Notes under the pieces: generated by a model | What the model was told of the DNA's origin: nothing | Database searches by the model: none | What the model saw: the letters and a program-made list of their open reading frames with translations, nothing else | Assembly (NCBI GenBank): GCA_937864535.1 | Contig: CALMJS010000020.1 | Span: 124,001-188,000 of the forward strand | Direction of reading: 5' to 3' | Length of the DNA: 64,000 nt | Origin: an uncultured Paracoccaceae bacterium | GTDB taxonomy: Bacteria; Pseudomonadota; Alphaproteobacteria; Rhodobacterales; Rhodobacteraceae | Program-made: the position numbers and the translations under genes | In this document: piece by piece, positions 36,698 to 45,241 of the stretch | How positions within the stretch are numbered: the first letter of the stretch is position 1 | How the letters are laid out: each line of letters opens with the position of its first letter

Positions 36698-37468
36698 TCA
36701 GGCGCCGAGAGAATAGAGAATGAACGGCCAACCGAAATTGACCAGACAAACCAGCAAGGCGCCATAGGCGGCGAGTGTCCAGATGGCGATCTCTCGGTCC
36801 ATCGGGCGGGCCTGAATATCGTTGGCGGTCATCAACCCGCGGATCCCGACAAAGGCGATAAATCCCAGCGTCAGGCTCTGATAGCCCACAGCAAAGGTCA
36901 GGGTGACCGCCAAGAGCGCACCCCCTGCCACCAGCGGCAAGAGCGGCCAGATCGCCGTGCCAGCGTCGGTAAACACCCGCCCGCCCGGCAAAGGTAAATA
37001 GGGCAAGAGGCCAAACGCCGAGTAGAGCGATGCCACCGCAGCAAAGGCCGCGAAGTGGTTGGTCACGAGGGGCGATGAGACTGCGGTCATTTGTGCGACG
37101 GCAATCGCCAGAACGATCACCGGCAGGGTCAGCCCCGCGCCCATCAGCGACACAAACGCCGCCTGACCAGGGCTAAGCTGTCCCATCCGCCACGACGGCA
37201 GGGCAGAAAAGGCGGGGATGGCGCGGAATGCCGCGGGCTGTCCGACCGACCGCAGAGCGAGCACATGGCCAAGCTCGTGCAGATACATCGACGCCAGAAT
37301 TCCGGGTGTCAAAAACGGCCCGAAGACAAAGTAGAGCACCGCTGCGACGGCCCCGCCCAGAATCGCGCTCCGCCGGTCCGGCCAGTGGATGCTGAGCCCC
37401 GGCCAGCCCGCCCGTACTGTGCGCCAAATGGCCCAGCAATACCCCAGCGCGATGACCAGAGCCGGCAT
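36698..37468 (-). CDS. M50-family (site-2-type) membrane metalloprotease
   Basis: A 256-residue protein with about six hydrophobic helices. The zinc motif is H64-E-L-G-H68 in YLHELGHVLAL, and YLPLPGGRVFTDAG further on takes the place of the NPxPxxxLDG motif of site-2 proteases. The gene starts at ATG 37468, 4 bases after the fabI stop, and has a poor ribosome site, which suggests coupling to fabI. No PDZ domain is seen. Substrate is unknown. The open frame extends upstream into fabI, but that part does not look like protein of this family. Confidence 0.75.
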   Translation of the reverse strand: MPALVIALGYCWAIWRTVRAGWPGLSIHWPDRRSAILGGAVAAVLYFVFGPFLTPGILASMYLHELGHVLALRSVGQPAAFRAIPAFSALPSWRMGQLSPGQAAFVSLMGAGLTLPVIVLAIAVAQMTAVSSPLVTNHFAAFAAVASLYSAFGLLPYLPLPGGRVFTDAGTAIWPLLPLVAGGALLAVTLTFAVGYQSLTLGFIAFVGIRGLMTANDIQARPMDREIAIWTLAAYGALLVCLVNFGWPFILYSLGA

Positions 37469-37472
37469 TGGA

Positions 37473-38258
37473 TTACAGGTTATCCTGCTGCGGCATGCCC
37501 AAAACGTGGAAGCCGCCATCGACGCGGATAATCTCGCCGGTGGTAAAGGCACCTGCGTCCGAGGTCAGATAGACGGCGGTTCCGCCCACAGCCTCGAGCG
37601 TGGCATTGCTGCGCAGCGGGGCGTTTTGTTCCGTGTGGCGATAGGTGGCGCGCGCCCCGCCGATAGCAGCACCGGCCAAGGTCTTCATCGGCCCGGGAGA
37701 GACGGCATTTACGCGAATGCCCTGCGGTCCCAGATCGTTGGCCAGATAGCGGACCGAAGATTCCAGCGCGGCCTTGGCCACGCCCATGACGTTATAGTTG
37801 GGGGTTACGCGGTTCGACCCGCCGTAGGTCAGGGTGATCAGCGACCCGCCGTTGGGCATCAGATCGGCGGCACGCTTGGCCACGTCGATAAAGGAATAGC
37901 AGCTGATCACCATCGAATTGCAGAAGTTATCGCGGCTGGTGTTGATAAACCGGCCAGTCAGTTCGTTCTTGTCCGAATAGGCGATGGCATGCACGACAAA
38001 GTCGATGGTGCCCCATTTGTCCTTGAGCGTATTGAACGCCAGATCCATGCTCTCGCTGTTGGTGACATCGACATCGATCAAGGTGTTCGATCCGACCGAG
38101 GCAGCCAGAGGTTCCACGCGTTTGCCAAAGGCATCGCCCTGATAGCTAAAGGCCAGCTCTGCCCCAGCGTCCGCCATCGCCTTGGCAATACCCCAAGCGA
38201 TCGAGCGTTCATTGGCGACACCCATGATCAGGCCGCGCTTGCCGTTGAGTTGGATCAT
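37473..38258 (-). CDS. fabI: Enoyl-[acyl-carrier-protein] reductase (NADH)
   Basis: FabI performs the last reduction of each fatty acid elongation cycle. The nucleotide site MGVANERSIAWGIAKA is at the N-terminus and the Tyr-x6-Lys active site reads YNVMGVAK near residue 155. GTYRHTEQNAPL corresponds to the substrate loop. Length 261 residues is normal. It comes after the terminator of the fabA-fabB unit, so is separately controlled, and is followed by the M50 protease gene. Confidence 0.95.
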   Translation of the reverse strand: MIQLNGKRGLIMGVANERSIAWGIAKAMADAGAELAFSYQGDAFGKRVEPLAASVGSNTLIDVDVTNSESMDLAFNTLKDKWGTIDFVVHAIAYSDKNELTGRFINTSRDNFCNSMVISCYSFIDVAKRAADLMPNGGSLITLTYGGSNRVTPNYNVMGVAKAALESSVRYLANDLGPQGIRVNAVSPGPMKTLAGAAIGGARATYRHTEQNAPLRSNATLEAVGGTAVYLTSDAGAFTTGEIIRVDGGFHVLGMPQQDNL

Positions 38259-38385
38259 CTGTCTTCCCCGAATTTTTGTGAGATGTCGCCTTTTTGCGGG
38301 CCATCGTCAAGTTTGCGAAAAATGCCTCTCAGAAATACAGCACTTCGAAATGCACGCAAAGGTTGTATTTTCCACCCCAAGACAA

Positions 38386-38408
38386 AGGCCGCGCACGTGG
38401 CGCGGCCT
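38386..38408 (-). terminator. Terminator after fabB
   Basis: AGGCCGCG (38386-38393), 7-base loop, CGCGGCCT (38401-38408). On the minus strand it is followed by TTTGTCTT. It lies 17 bases past the fabB stop. The remaining part of 38259-38424 should hold the fabI promoter. Confidence 0.75.
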
Positions 38409-38424
38409 CTGATCAGCTTGGCTG

Positions 38425-39654
38425 TTAGCCGCGATACTTGGACAGGATCATCGACCCGTTGGTACCACCAAAGCCAAAGCTGTTGGTCATCACGCTGTCC
38501 AGCCCGGCATTCTCAACCAGCGAGGTGGCGATTTCGGCCGGGTTCAGTTTCGGGTCGAGTGTTTCGACGTTGATCGACGGCGCGATAAAGTCGTTTTCAA
38601 GCATCAGGAGGCAATAGACCGCCTCGGAGGCGCCGGTTGCACCCTGGCTGTGGCCGGTCATAGATTTGGTCGAGGACACCGGAGGGGTGGTGCCTTCGCC
38701 GAACACACGGCGGACGGCTTCGATCTCGCCGACGTCACCGACCGGGGTCGAGGTGCCGTGCGCGTTGATATAGCTGACCTTGCGGCCTTCGGGCAGGGAC
38801 AGCAGCGCCAGACGCATCGCGCGTTCGCCGCCCTCGCCTGACGGCGCAACCATGTCATGACCGTCCGAGGTCGCGGCATAGCCGGTGACTTCGGCATAAA
38901 TCTTGGCACCACGCGCCAGCGCATGTTCCAGTTCCTCGAGCACGATGATCGCGCCGCCACCGGCGATGACAAAGCCATCGCGGCCAGCGTCAAACGCCCG
39001 CGAGGCGCGGGTCGGCGTGTCGTTGTACTTGGACGACATTGCGCCCATCGCGTCAAAGAGGCATGACAGCGTCCAGTCCAGTTCTTCGGCGCCGCCAGCG
39101 AACATCACGTCCTGTTTGCCCATCATGATCTGTTCGGCCGCGTTGCCGATGCAGTGCAAGGACGTCGAACAGGCCGAAGTGATCGAATAGTTGATCCCCT
39201 TGATCTTGAACTGGGTCGAAAGGTTGGCCGAGATGGTCGAGGACATGCATTTCGGAACGGCAAACGGTCCGATCCGTTTCGGTGCGCCGGTGGTATCCAC
39301 GACCTGATGGGCGGCATACATCGCGCTGGTCGACGGACCGCCCGACCCTGCGACCAGACCGGTGCGCACGTTGGACACCTGATCCTCGGTCAGGCCGGAA
39401 TCGGCAATCGCCTGCTGCATCGAGATATAGGCATAGGCCGCACCCGGCCCCATGAACCGCAGGGCGCGCTTGTCGACATGTTCGGTCACGTCAATCTTGA
39501 CGGTGCCTGCGATCTGGCTGCGGAAACCGCGCTCGGCCATTTCCGGGCTGGCTTCGATGCCGGATTTGCCGGCCTTCAGGCTGGCGAGGACTTCTTGGGC
39601 ATTGTTGCCAATGGGCGATACAATGCCGAGTCCGGTAACGACGACGCGGCGCAT
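38425..39654 (-). CDS. fabB: Beta-ketoacyl-ACP synthase I
   Basis: FabB extends unsaturated acyl-ACP intermediates. The active-site Cys162 sits in [14 protein letters not shown]; the two histidines sit in [11 protein letters not shown] and [13 protein letters not shown]. 409 residues, standard length. It is 30 bases downstream of fabA, and the pair makes cis-unsaturated fatty acids by the anaerobic route. Start ATG 39654 is preceded by AGGAGGAGC, a very strong ribosome site. Confidence 0.95.
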   Translation of the reverse strand: MRRVVVTGLGIVSPIGNNAQEVLASLKAGKSGIEASPEMAERGFRSQIAGTVKIDVTEHVDKRALRFMGPGAAYAYISMQQAIADSGLTEDQVSNVRTGLVAGSGGPSTSAMYAAHQVVDTTGAPKRIGPFAVPKCMSSTISANLSTQFKIKGINYSITSACSTSLHCIGNAAEQIMMGKQDVMFAGGAEELDWTLSCLFDAMGAMSSKYNDTPTRASRAFDAGRDGFVIAGGGAIIVLEELEHALARGAKIYAEVTGYAATSDGHDMVAPSGEGGERAMRLALLSLPEGRKVSYINAHGTSTPVGDVGEIEAVRRVFGEGTTPPVSSTKSMTGHSQGATGASEAVYCLLMLENDFIAPSINVETLDPKLNPAEIATSLVENAGLDSVMTNSFGFGGTNGSMILSKYRG

Positions 39655-39684
39655 GGGCTGCTCCTCCTGATATGTGCTGTGGCC

Positions 39685-40194
39685 TTAGGAGGCCGACAGG
39701 GCAACTTTCATGTCTTTGACGATATAGATGACTTCGCCGTCGGCCTCTACTATGCCATCCGCAACGCCCATCGTCAGGCGGCGGGTCTGCAGGGCCTTGG
39801 TAAAGTCGACTTTGTAGGTCAGCAGTTTGCGGTCCGGGCGTACCATGCCGGTCAGTTTGACCTCGCCCACGCCCAGAGCATAGCCCCGGCCTTCCCAGCC
39901 GCGCCAGCCAAGGTTAAAGCCGGTCAACTGCCACAGCCCGTCCAGTCCCAGACAGCCGGGCATGATCGGGTTGCCGGGGAAGTGGCAGTCAAAGAACCAC
40001 AGGTCCGGAGTGATGTCGAATTCCGCGACGACATGGCCCTTGCCATGCAGGCCGCCGTCTTCGGAAATTTCGGTAATACGGTCCATCATCAGCATCGGCG
40101 GTGCGGGCAGCTGTGCATTGCCGGGTCCGAACAATTCGCCCCGCGCACATTTCAGGAGATCTTCCTTGTCAAAGCTGCTCGGATAGTTGGCCAT
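39685..40194 (-). CDS. fabA: 3-hydroxydecanoyl-ACP dehydratase/isomerase
   Basis: FabA dehydrates 3-hydroxydecanoyl-ACP and isomerises the product, starting unsaturated fatty acid synthesis. His71 in [14 protein letters not shown] and Asp85 in [10 protein letters not shown] form the active site (H70/D84 in E. coli). ATG 40194 gives 169 residues and the usual opening [14 protein letters not shown]; the frame reaches a further ATG 9 codons upstream. Divergent from the irr gene over 186 bases, a common arrangement in this group. Confidence 0.95.
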   Translation of the reverse strand: MANYPSSFDKEDLLKCARGELFGPGNAQLPAPPMLMMDRITEISEDGGLHGKGHVVAEFDITPDLWFFDCHFPGNPIMPGCLGLDGLWQLTGFNLGWRGWEGRGYALGVGEVKLTGMVRPDRKLLTYKVDFTKALQTRRLTMGVADGIVEADGEVIYIVKDMKVALSAS

Positions 40195-40380
40195 ACCGTA
40201 AGTTTCCCCTCTTGGGTCCAAAGATTTCGGGACCGTCTACCACTTGGGTGTTCCTAAGGGCAAGCATAACACATGCGGCACAGGGACGCCGAGCCCCATA
40301 CCGCCTCCGGTTTCTGACATTTGCCATTGATCAACCTTTCTTTCAAAGGGTATTCTGCCTCAATCGTAGAGGAGTCATGT

Positions 40381-40797
40381 ATGCTCGATGACCTGACAGA
40401 TCGCGGAACAGAGTGGCTGGCTTCGGCCGGGCTGCGGCCGACACGCCAGCGTGTCGCCTTGGCGGCGCTGTTGGTCGGCGATGGGCATGACCGGCACGTC
40501 ACCGCAGAGTGGCTGTTCGAGGCGGCCGTTCAGGCCAATGCCGATGTGTCTTTGGCGACCGTGTATAACACGCTCAAAGCGTTCTGCGATGCGGGCCTTT
40601 TGCGCGAAATCACCGTCGATGGATCGCGCAGCTATTTCGACACCAATATGACCGATCATCCGCATTTCTATTGGGAGGACGACGGCGTGCTGACTGACGC
40701 GCCATCGGACCAGTTGCGGATCGAGCGCCTGCCAAAGGCTCCGAACGGTGCGAGGATTGCCTCGGTTGATGTGGTGATCCGTCTGCGCCGCGACTGA
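40381..40797 (+). CDS. irr: Fur-family iron response regulator (Irr type)
   Basis: 138 residues from ATG 40381, with GAGGAG 7 bases upstream. The winged helix reads LASAGLRPTRQRVALAALL and VSLATVYNTLKAFCDAGLL; the second half has TDHPHFYWEDDGVLTD, where Irr proteins carry their histidine-rich heme site. Lack of the CxxC zinc sites of Fur supports Irr. In alphaproteobacteria Irr senses heme and acts on iron and heme genes. The position opposite fabA is typical. A general Fur-family member remains possible. Confidence 0.85.
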   Translation: MLDDLTDRGTEWLASAGLRPTRQRVALAALLVGDGHDRHVTAEWLFEAAVQANADVSLATVYNTLKAFCDAGLLREITVDGSRSYFDTNMTDHPHFYWEDDGVLTDAPSDQLRIERLPKAPNGARIASVDVVIRLRRD

Positions 40798-40895
40798 TCT
40801 AAGGTCAATATTCAGATCAACTTGGGGGCTGTGCTGTTTGGCGCGGCCTTTTTTGTTGATGTTTTCCAGTTGGAGATGACGTCTGACCCAAAGCA

Positions 40896-40922
40896 AAAGC
40901 GCCGCTGAAACAGCGGCGCTTT
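40896..40922. terminator. Two-way terminator between irr and the VPLPA-CTERM gene
   Basis: AAAGCGCCGCTG (40896-40907), loop AAA, CAGCGGCGCTTT (40911-40922): perfect 12-bp stem with A/T flanks between converging genes. Confidence 0.9.
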
Positions 40923-40961
40923 GTGATTCTCAAACCATTAGTCCCCTGAGGGTCTATCGTA

Positions 40962-41603
40962 TTAGGCCGACTTGCGGCGGCGCACTACGGCGATCAGGCC
41001 CAGACCAGCAGCCAGCAACGGTGCCGATGCAGGCAGCGGAACGGCGGGCAGCTCAGGCTCACCCGGCAGAGCGACCGAAAGGCTGATGAAGCTCATCTGG
41101 CCAGTTTCCATGCCCCAGATACTTGTGGAAAGACCAGAAGTAATGTGAGTATTAGTCCCGAGCCGCTTAAGAGTCGTCGAATAGCCAAACAGATCGAGCG
41201 TGTAAGGAGAGTTCGTCATCGCGTTCACGCCGCCACGATAGCCCAACACGCCGATTTGCTCGCCTGCGGCGACCGAGATATTCAGTCCGGTCAGAGCGGT
41301 CGAGCTGTTAAGAACCTGATAAAGTATCGTGTAGTTACTGGTGCTGGACGGGAATAGTGGCACCGTCGTGTTGATCTTCACGATCGTTGCGTAAATTCCA
41401 GCTGTCGACGCGTATGTCGGAATATCCAGCCCGGTAATGACGAAGTCGGTCGGAGCGGTAAACCAGTAGCCGCGTGCCTGTGCGCTGTAGGTTGAAGTCG
41501 GCGAGCCCGGTTCGATCGTGTCCGTTACAGTCACAGCCGAGGCAGCGGAGCCGAAGCTCACTGCCAGCATGGCTGCGGTAATCAAATTTCTCAATTTACC
41601 CAT
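40962..41603 (-). CDS. VPLPA-CTERM sorting domain protein
   Basis: A 213-residue secreted protein with a Sec signal (LITAAMLAVSFGSAASA). The C-terminus reads VPLPASAPLLAAGLGLIAVV followed by RRRKSA: the VPLPA motif, one membrane helix and a basic tail, the signal recognised by XrtD. The middle is beta-rich and Ser/Thr-rich (YSAQARGYWFTAPTDFVITGL), of no family I can name. It should be exported, cut by XrtD at 27-28.6 kb and then released or attached at the surface. It stands alone between the irr terminator and a putative glycosyltransferase gene. Confidence 0.92.
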   Translation of the reverse strand: MGKLRNLITAAMLAVSFGSAASAVTVTDTIEPGSPTSTYSAQARGYWFTAPTDFVITGLDIPTYASTAGIYATIVKINTTVPLFPSSTSNYTILYQVLNSSTALTGLNISVAAGEQIGVLGYRGGVNAMTNSPYTLDLFGYSTTLKRLGTNTHITSGLSTSIWGMETGQMSFISLSVALPGEPELPAVPLPASAPLLAAGLGLIAVVRRRKSA

Positions 41604-41669
41604 CTTCCAACACCCGAGTTAATAAACAGTTACCTTTCGTATAGCTCCAAATAAGCTTTCAGTAAAGTT

Positions 41670-42542
41670 TTAAAACCATTGACCAGGCTCCATGAGCCCA
41701 AGGTCTAGGAGTTGCTGCGAATGCCACTCGAACCGCGTAGAATTTCGCCATTCAAAGCTATTTATGCTGAAAGTTGAGCCAGGATTGCGCTTCAGGGCCT
41801 TTGCCGTGCGGAACGAACAGACCGATGCGGTCAAATTGTGATGCCAGGGACACGAATAGGTGTTGTACTCGGCATCGTTAAACGTGTGGTCCTCTGACAG
41901 GCGAAGGCCTTTTTTCGAGCGGAAGATAGAGATTCGGTCGATCCGTCGTCGCGCTTGGGGGATGTGTTCCTCGAATCGCCACCGCAAGCCGCCATAATAG
42001 TCCAGTTGACGTTCCGTCGGATGGCCATCGTTCGATTTGTCGGGTCGGGCGAGAGCGTAATATCCCGATTTGTCCAGCATCGCCTCGTCGAGGGAAACCG
42101 CGTTCGGATAACGGCCCAGTTTGCCGGCATAGAGGTCGATCACATAGGTCAGCATCGAATCGCGCCGTTCCTCGGCATGAAAGGCCAGCATCTCGCCCAC
42201 GGTGCGGTGTTCGCAGAACGGGAAAAACAGGTATTCCGCATTGTAACAGTAGAACAGCCAGAGGTTGGGCACTCTGTCGTTCAGGGCGTTGATGGCTTTG
42301 GGGACTGCATGAGGTGACGTAAGGTCATAGGTCACCCTGAGGATTTTGTCGCCGAGCTCTGGCGGGATCACGATTTCAGCGTCCGCAAACACGACTACCT
42401 TGTGAAAACCTAAATCTAGATGATGGCGGATGGTGCTGCCGATCTCGACCTCGTCCTCGGCCATGATCAATGCAACCGGGCCTTTGATCAGAATTTTTGG
42501 CGCTTGGGCAATAAAATCAGCGAGGTTGGCAAAGGTCATCAT
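41670..42542 (-). CDS. Putative glycosyltransferase (GT-A-like, family 2/92 type)
   Basis: 290 residues, soluble. The N-terminal half has a GT-A like layout: VALIMAEDEVEIGSTIRHHL, VVVFADAEIVI, and NLWLFYCYNAEYLFFPFCEH where the metal site would be (the DxD is not clean). The second half has an EDHTFNDAEYNTYSCPWHH segment with candidate metal or acid residues. I recognise it as similar to roseobacter proteins called glycosyltransferase family 2, but motif support is thin. It lies upstream of the VPLPA-CTERM gene on the same strand, 66 bases away. GC content is slightly lower than its neighbours. Confidence 0.5.
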   Translation of the reverse strand: MMTFANLADFIAQAPKILIKGPVALIMAEDEVEIGSTIRHHLDLGFHKVVVFADAEIVIPPELGDKILRVTYDLTSPHAVPKAINALNDRVPNLWLFYCYNAEYLFFPFCEHRTVGEMLAFHAEERRDSMLTYVIDLYAGKLGRYPNAVSLDEAMLDKSGYYALARPDKSNDGHPTERQLDYYGGLRWRFEEHIPQARRRIDRISIFRSKKGLRLSEDHTFNDAEYNTYSCPWHHNLTASVCSFRTAKALKRNPGSTFSINSFEWRNSTRFEWHSQQLLDLGLMEPGQWF

Positions 42543-42657
42543 TCGGTTCCGGTTCGTACGGCCTTAACCTGTCTAAACTGTCGTGCCATTGCAAGATAGG
42601 GGACAAGGCGCTAGGTAGCTGCATTCTTGTCCTTGCTGCAAACCACCGGAAGCTGCC

Positions 42658-43965
42658 ATGTCCGAGCCGAAAAAGTTGTTCATCAAAACCTACGGCTGTC
42701 AAATGAACGTCTACGACAGTGAACGCATGGTCGAGGCGCTGGGCGGCAATGGCTATGTTCAGGTCGATACGCCGGATCAGGCGGACATGGTGCTCTTGAA
42801 CACTTGTCACATCCGGGAAAAGGCCGCCGAGAAGGTCTATTCCGAACTGGGGCGTCTGCGCCCTCTCAAGGAAGCCAATCCCAACCTCAAGATCGGTGTG
42901 GCGGGCTGCGTTGCGCAGGCCGAGGGCGAAGAGATCATGTCGCGCATGCCGCTGGTCGATCTGGTCGTCGGGCCGCAGGCCTACCACCGGCTGCCCGCCA
43001 TGGAAAAGGCTGTTGCCGAAGGTCGTCGGGCTGTCGATACCGATTTCCCCGAAGAGGACAAGTTTGACACGCTCAACGAACGCCCCCGCGCCACCCGCGG
43101 GCCGACCGCATTTCTGACGGTCCAGGAGGGCTGTGACAAATTCTGCGCCTTCTGCGTTGTGCCGTATACCCGCGGTGCCGAAGTCAGCCGGCCCGTCGAG
43201 CGGATCGTCAAGGAGGCCCGTGATCTGGTTCAGGCAGGAGTGCGCGAAATCACCCTGCTGGGGCAGAACGTGAATGCCTATCATGGACACGATCGCGGGC
43301 TTGCCGGTCTGATCTGGGATCTGGCCGATATCGACGGGCTCGACCGCATCCGTTTTACCACCTCTCATCCCAATGACATGGATGATGCGCTGATCGACGC
43401 CTTTGGCGATTGTTCTAAACTGATGCCGTTCCTGCATCTGCCGGTTCAGTCGGGCAGCGACAAGATCCTCAAGGCGATGAATCGCAAACACACACGCGAC
43501 GACTATTTGCGTCTGATCGACCGGATCAGGGCCAAGCGGCCCGATCTGATGCTGTCGAGCGATTTTATCGTCGGCTTCCCCGGCGAGACGGATCAGGACC
43601 ATCAGGACACGCTGCAACTGATCCGCGATGTGACCTTTGGTCAGGCGTTCAGCTTTAAATACTCGTCGCGTCCCGGCACGCCAGCGGCCGAGCGTCCGCA
43701 ACTGCCCGAGGATATCAAGACCGAGCGGCTGTATGAGCTTCAGGCGCTGTTGACACAGCAGCAGAAGGCGGCGCAGGACGGGATGGTCGGACGCGAGGTC
43801 GAGGTCCTGTTCGAGAAAAAGGGACGTATGCCCGGTCAGGTCGTAGGGAAATCGGGCTTCCTCCACGCGGTTTACGTGCAGGGACCTGAGTCGATGATCG
43901 GCCAGATTGCTCGCGTCCGGATTGTTGAGAGTGGCCCGAATTCGCTGGGCGGCGTATTGGTCTGA
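42658..43965 (+). CDS. miaB: tRNA-2-methylthio-N6-dimethylallyladenosine synthase
   Basis: MiaB adds a methylthio group to i6A37 of tRNAs reading UNN codons. The N-terminal domain [15 protein letters not shown] has Cys14 and further Cys in [11 protein letters not shown] and VAGCVAQ; the radical SAM cluster is C159-x3-C163-x2-C166 in [22 protein letters not shown] domain closes the 435-residue chain. In this group miaB usually leads into phoH-ybeY; here two envelope genes lie in between. Confidence 0.96.
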   Translation: MSEPKKLFIKTYGCQMNVYDSERMVEALGGNGYVQVDTPDQADMVLLNTCHIREKAAEKVYSELGRLRPLKEANPNLKIGVAGCVAQAEGEEIMSRMPLVDLVVGPQAYHRLPAMEKAVAEGRRAVDTDFPEEDKFDTLNERPRATRGPTAFLTVQEGCDKFCAFCVVPYTRGAEVSRPVERIVKEARDLVQAGVREITLLGQNVNAYHGHDRGLAGLIWDLADIDGLDRIRFTTSHPNDMDDALIDAFGDCSKLMPFLHLPVQSGSDKILKAMNRKHTRDDYLRLIDRIRAKRPDLMLSSDFIVGFPGETDQDHQDTLQLIRDVTFGQAFSFKYSSRPGTPAAERPQLPEDIKTERLYELQALLTQQQKAAQDGMVGREVEVLFEKKGRMPGQVVGKSGFLHAVYVQGPESMIGQIARVRIVESGPNSLGGVLV

Positions 43966-44022
43966 TCGGCTCTAGTTCCCAACTGCAATCAATGTGCGAC
44001 TTTGGTTGTGGATTGTCCGGGA

Positions 44023-44046
44023 AAACGCCACAATTGATGGGCGTTT
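44023..44046 (+). terminator. Probable terminator after miaB
   Basis: AAACGCC (44023-44029) and GGCGTTT (44040-44046) with a 10-base loop, 58 bases past the miaB stop. The rest of 43966-44158 is AT-rich (around 44080-44110 especially) and likely holds the promoter of the OmpA-like gene. Confidence 0.5.
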
Positions 44047-44158
44047 GATCGAAATTCATCATGCCAAACGGATTTTTTCTCAATATACTTGAGTATCTTT
44101 CGTATAGAATAGTTGAGATGCCGATGGCTGGTCGGCAAGAGATAAAAAGGGTCAGATC

Positions 44159-44740
44159 GTGAAAGCGAAAATTTTGCAGACCTCCTTTGTCGCGCTGGGG
44201 GGTGCGATGCTGGTTGCCTCTGCCGTTGTTGTTGGAACAGTCGCAGTTGCGCAGGATATTCCCACCGTAACCGGTGAAAACTACGTGCCGACCATCTGGA
44301 TCGATCCGGACGGATGCGAACATTGGGCGATGGATGACGGTTCCGAAGGGTTTATGGACGCCCATCGCCGGCCCGACGGGTCAGCGGTGTGCCATCGCAA
44401 GGATATCTGTGGCGTTGTGTTTTCGGACCAACTGTTCGTAACCGACAAATATGCCATCAACGCCTCTGGCCGTGAAAGCCTAACGCAGTTCTTTACCCAG
44501 TCGATGGCTAACGGCGTGTTCGGTTTCTTGGTCTATGGCCATACCGATAGCCGTGAATCCGATGAATATAACATGCGTTTGTCGCAAAACCGCGCCAACG
44601 CCGTCGCAGCCATCGGCCAAGAGGTCGGCGCCCGCGTTGTCGATGTCCGCGGGTTTGGCGAACGGGCGCCTCGCGCGGACAATGGCACCGCCGAAGGTAT
44701 GCAGCAAAATCGCCGCGTCGAAATCTACTGTCTGCGGTAA
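44159..44740 (+). CDS. OmpA-domain protein with N-terminal WIDPxGC module
   Basis: GTG 44159 has AAGGG 9 bases upstream. The 193-residue protein has a signal/anchor segment (LGGAMLVASAVVVGTVAVAQ), then a module at residues 47-78 with WIDPDGCEHW, MDDGSEGF and RPDGSAVC, and then an OmpA-like peptidoglycan-binding domain (FLVYGHTDSRESDEYNMRLS, GFGERAP, NRRVEIYC). The first two Cys could form a disulfide. Role: probably links the envelope to peptidoglycan. The same module occurs in the next gene, 13 bases downstream. Confidence 0.88.
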   Translation: MKAKILQTSFVALGGAMLVASAVVVGTVAVAQDIPTVTGENYVPTIWIDPDGCEHWAMDDGSEGFMDAHRRPDGSAVCHRKDICGVVFSDQLFVTDKYAINASGRESLTQFFTQSMANGVFGFLVYGHTDSRESDEYNMRLSQNRANAVAAIGQEVGARVVDVRGFGERAPRADNGTAEGMQQNRRVEIYCLR

Positions 44741-44753
44741 GGGGTCAGAGATC

Positions 44754-45095
44754 ATGTACAAGAAAATTGCTCTGACGTTTGTGACTGTCGCATCTTTGAC
44801 TGCCTGCGGTCGTCTGGAAGAAGGCTATGAAGGGACTGGCTTTCTGGCCCTGGGTCGGATTCCCGATGACAAAGGCTATGACTACGGTGTGAACGCGCAC
44901 CACCTGTCGACCATGGTGGCGGGCGTCTGGATCGATCCCGAGGGCTGTGACCACTGGATCATCGACGATGGCGTCGAAGGTTACCTGACACCACGCCTGA
45001 CGCCCGATGGATTGCCGGTTTGTTCGGGTGTCGCAGCGCCGAACAGTGCGATCGGGCCCTATCACGAAGGAACGCCGGTGCGCGACGGGCTCTAA
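44754..45095 (+). CDS. Small lipoprotein with WIDPxGC module
   Basis: 113 residues from ATG 44754 (AGGGG upstream). The lipobox is SLTAC with lipid Cys18. Residues 59-90 repeat the module of the preceding OmpA-like protein: WIDPEGCDHW, IDDGVEGY, TPDGLPVC. The tail (GVAAPNSAIGPYHEGTPVRDG) is short. No enzymatic motif. The tandem pair probably arose by module duplication and likely acts together in the envelope. A strong hairpin follows. Confidence 0.85.
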   Translation: MYKKIALTFVTVASLTACGRLEEGYEGTGFLALGRIPDDKGYDYGVNAHHLSTMVAGVWIDPEGCDHWIIDDGVEGYLTPRLTPDGLPVCSGVAAPNSAIGPYHEGTPVRDGL

Positions 45096-45118
45096 TGCTC
45101 AAAAATTAGGCAGAAGAT

Positions 45119-45148
45119 ATTGGGCCGCGGAACCTCCCGCGGCCCAAT
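45119..45148 (+). terminator. Terminator-like hairpin after the WIDPxGC lipoprotein gene
   Basis: ATTGGGCCGCGG (45119-45130), loop AACCTC, CCGCGGCCCAAT (45137-45148): a perfect 12-bp stem, without a long T run. It separates the envelope pair from phoH. Confidence 0.7.
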
Positions 45149-45241
45149 ACGTTGTATGTCTGTCATAAAGTAATGTCAGACTTGTCTTGTGGCCCGGTCT
45201 TTGAGACCATGAACCCATAAACCTCATGCAAGGAGAGTTGA

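Noticed and set aside
40321-40380. 20-residue N-terminal extension of the Irr-type protein
   Set aside because: GAGGAG stands just before ATG 40381, and the extension overlaps the likely promoter.
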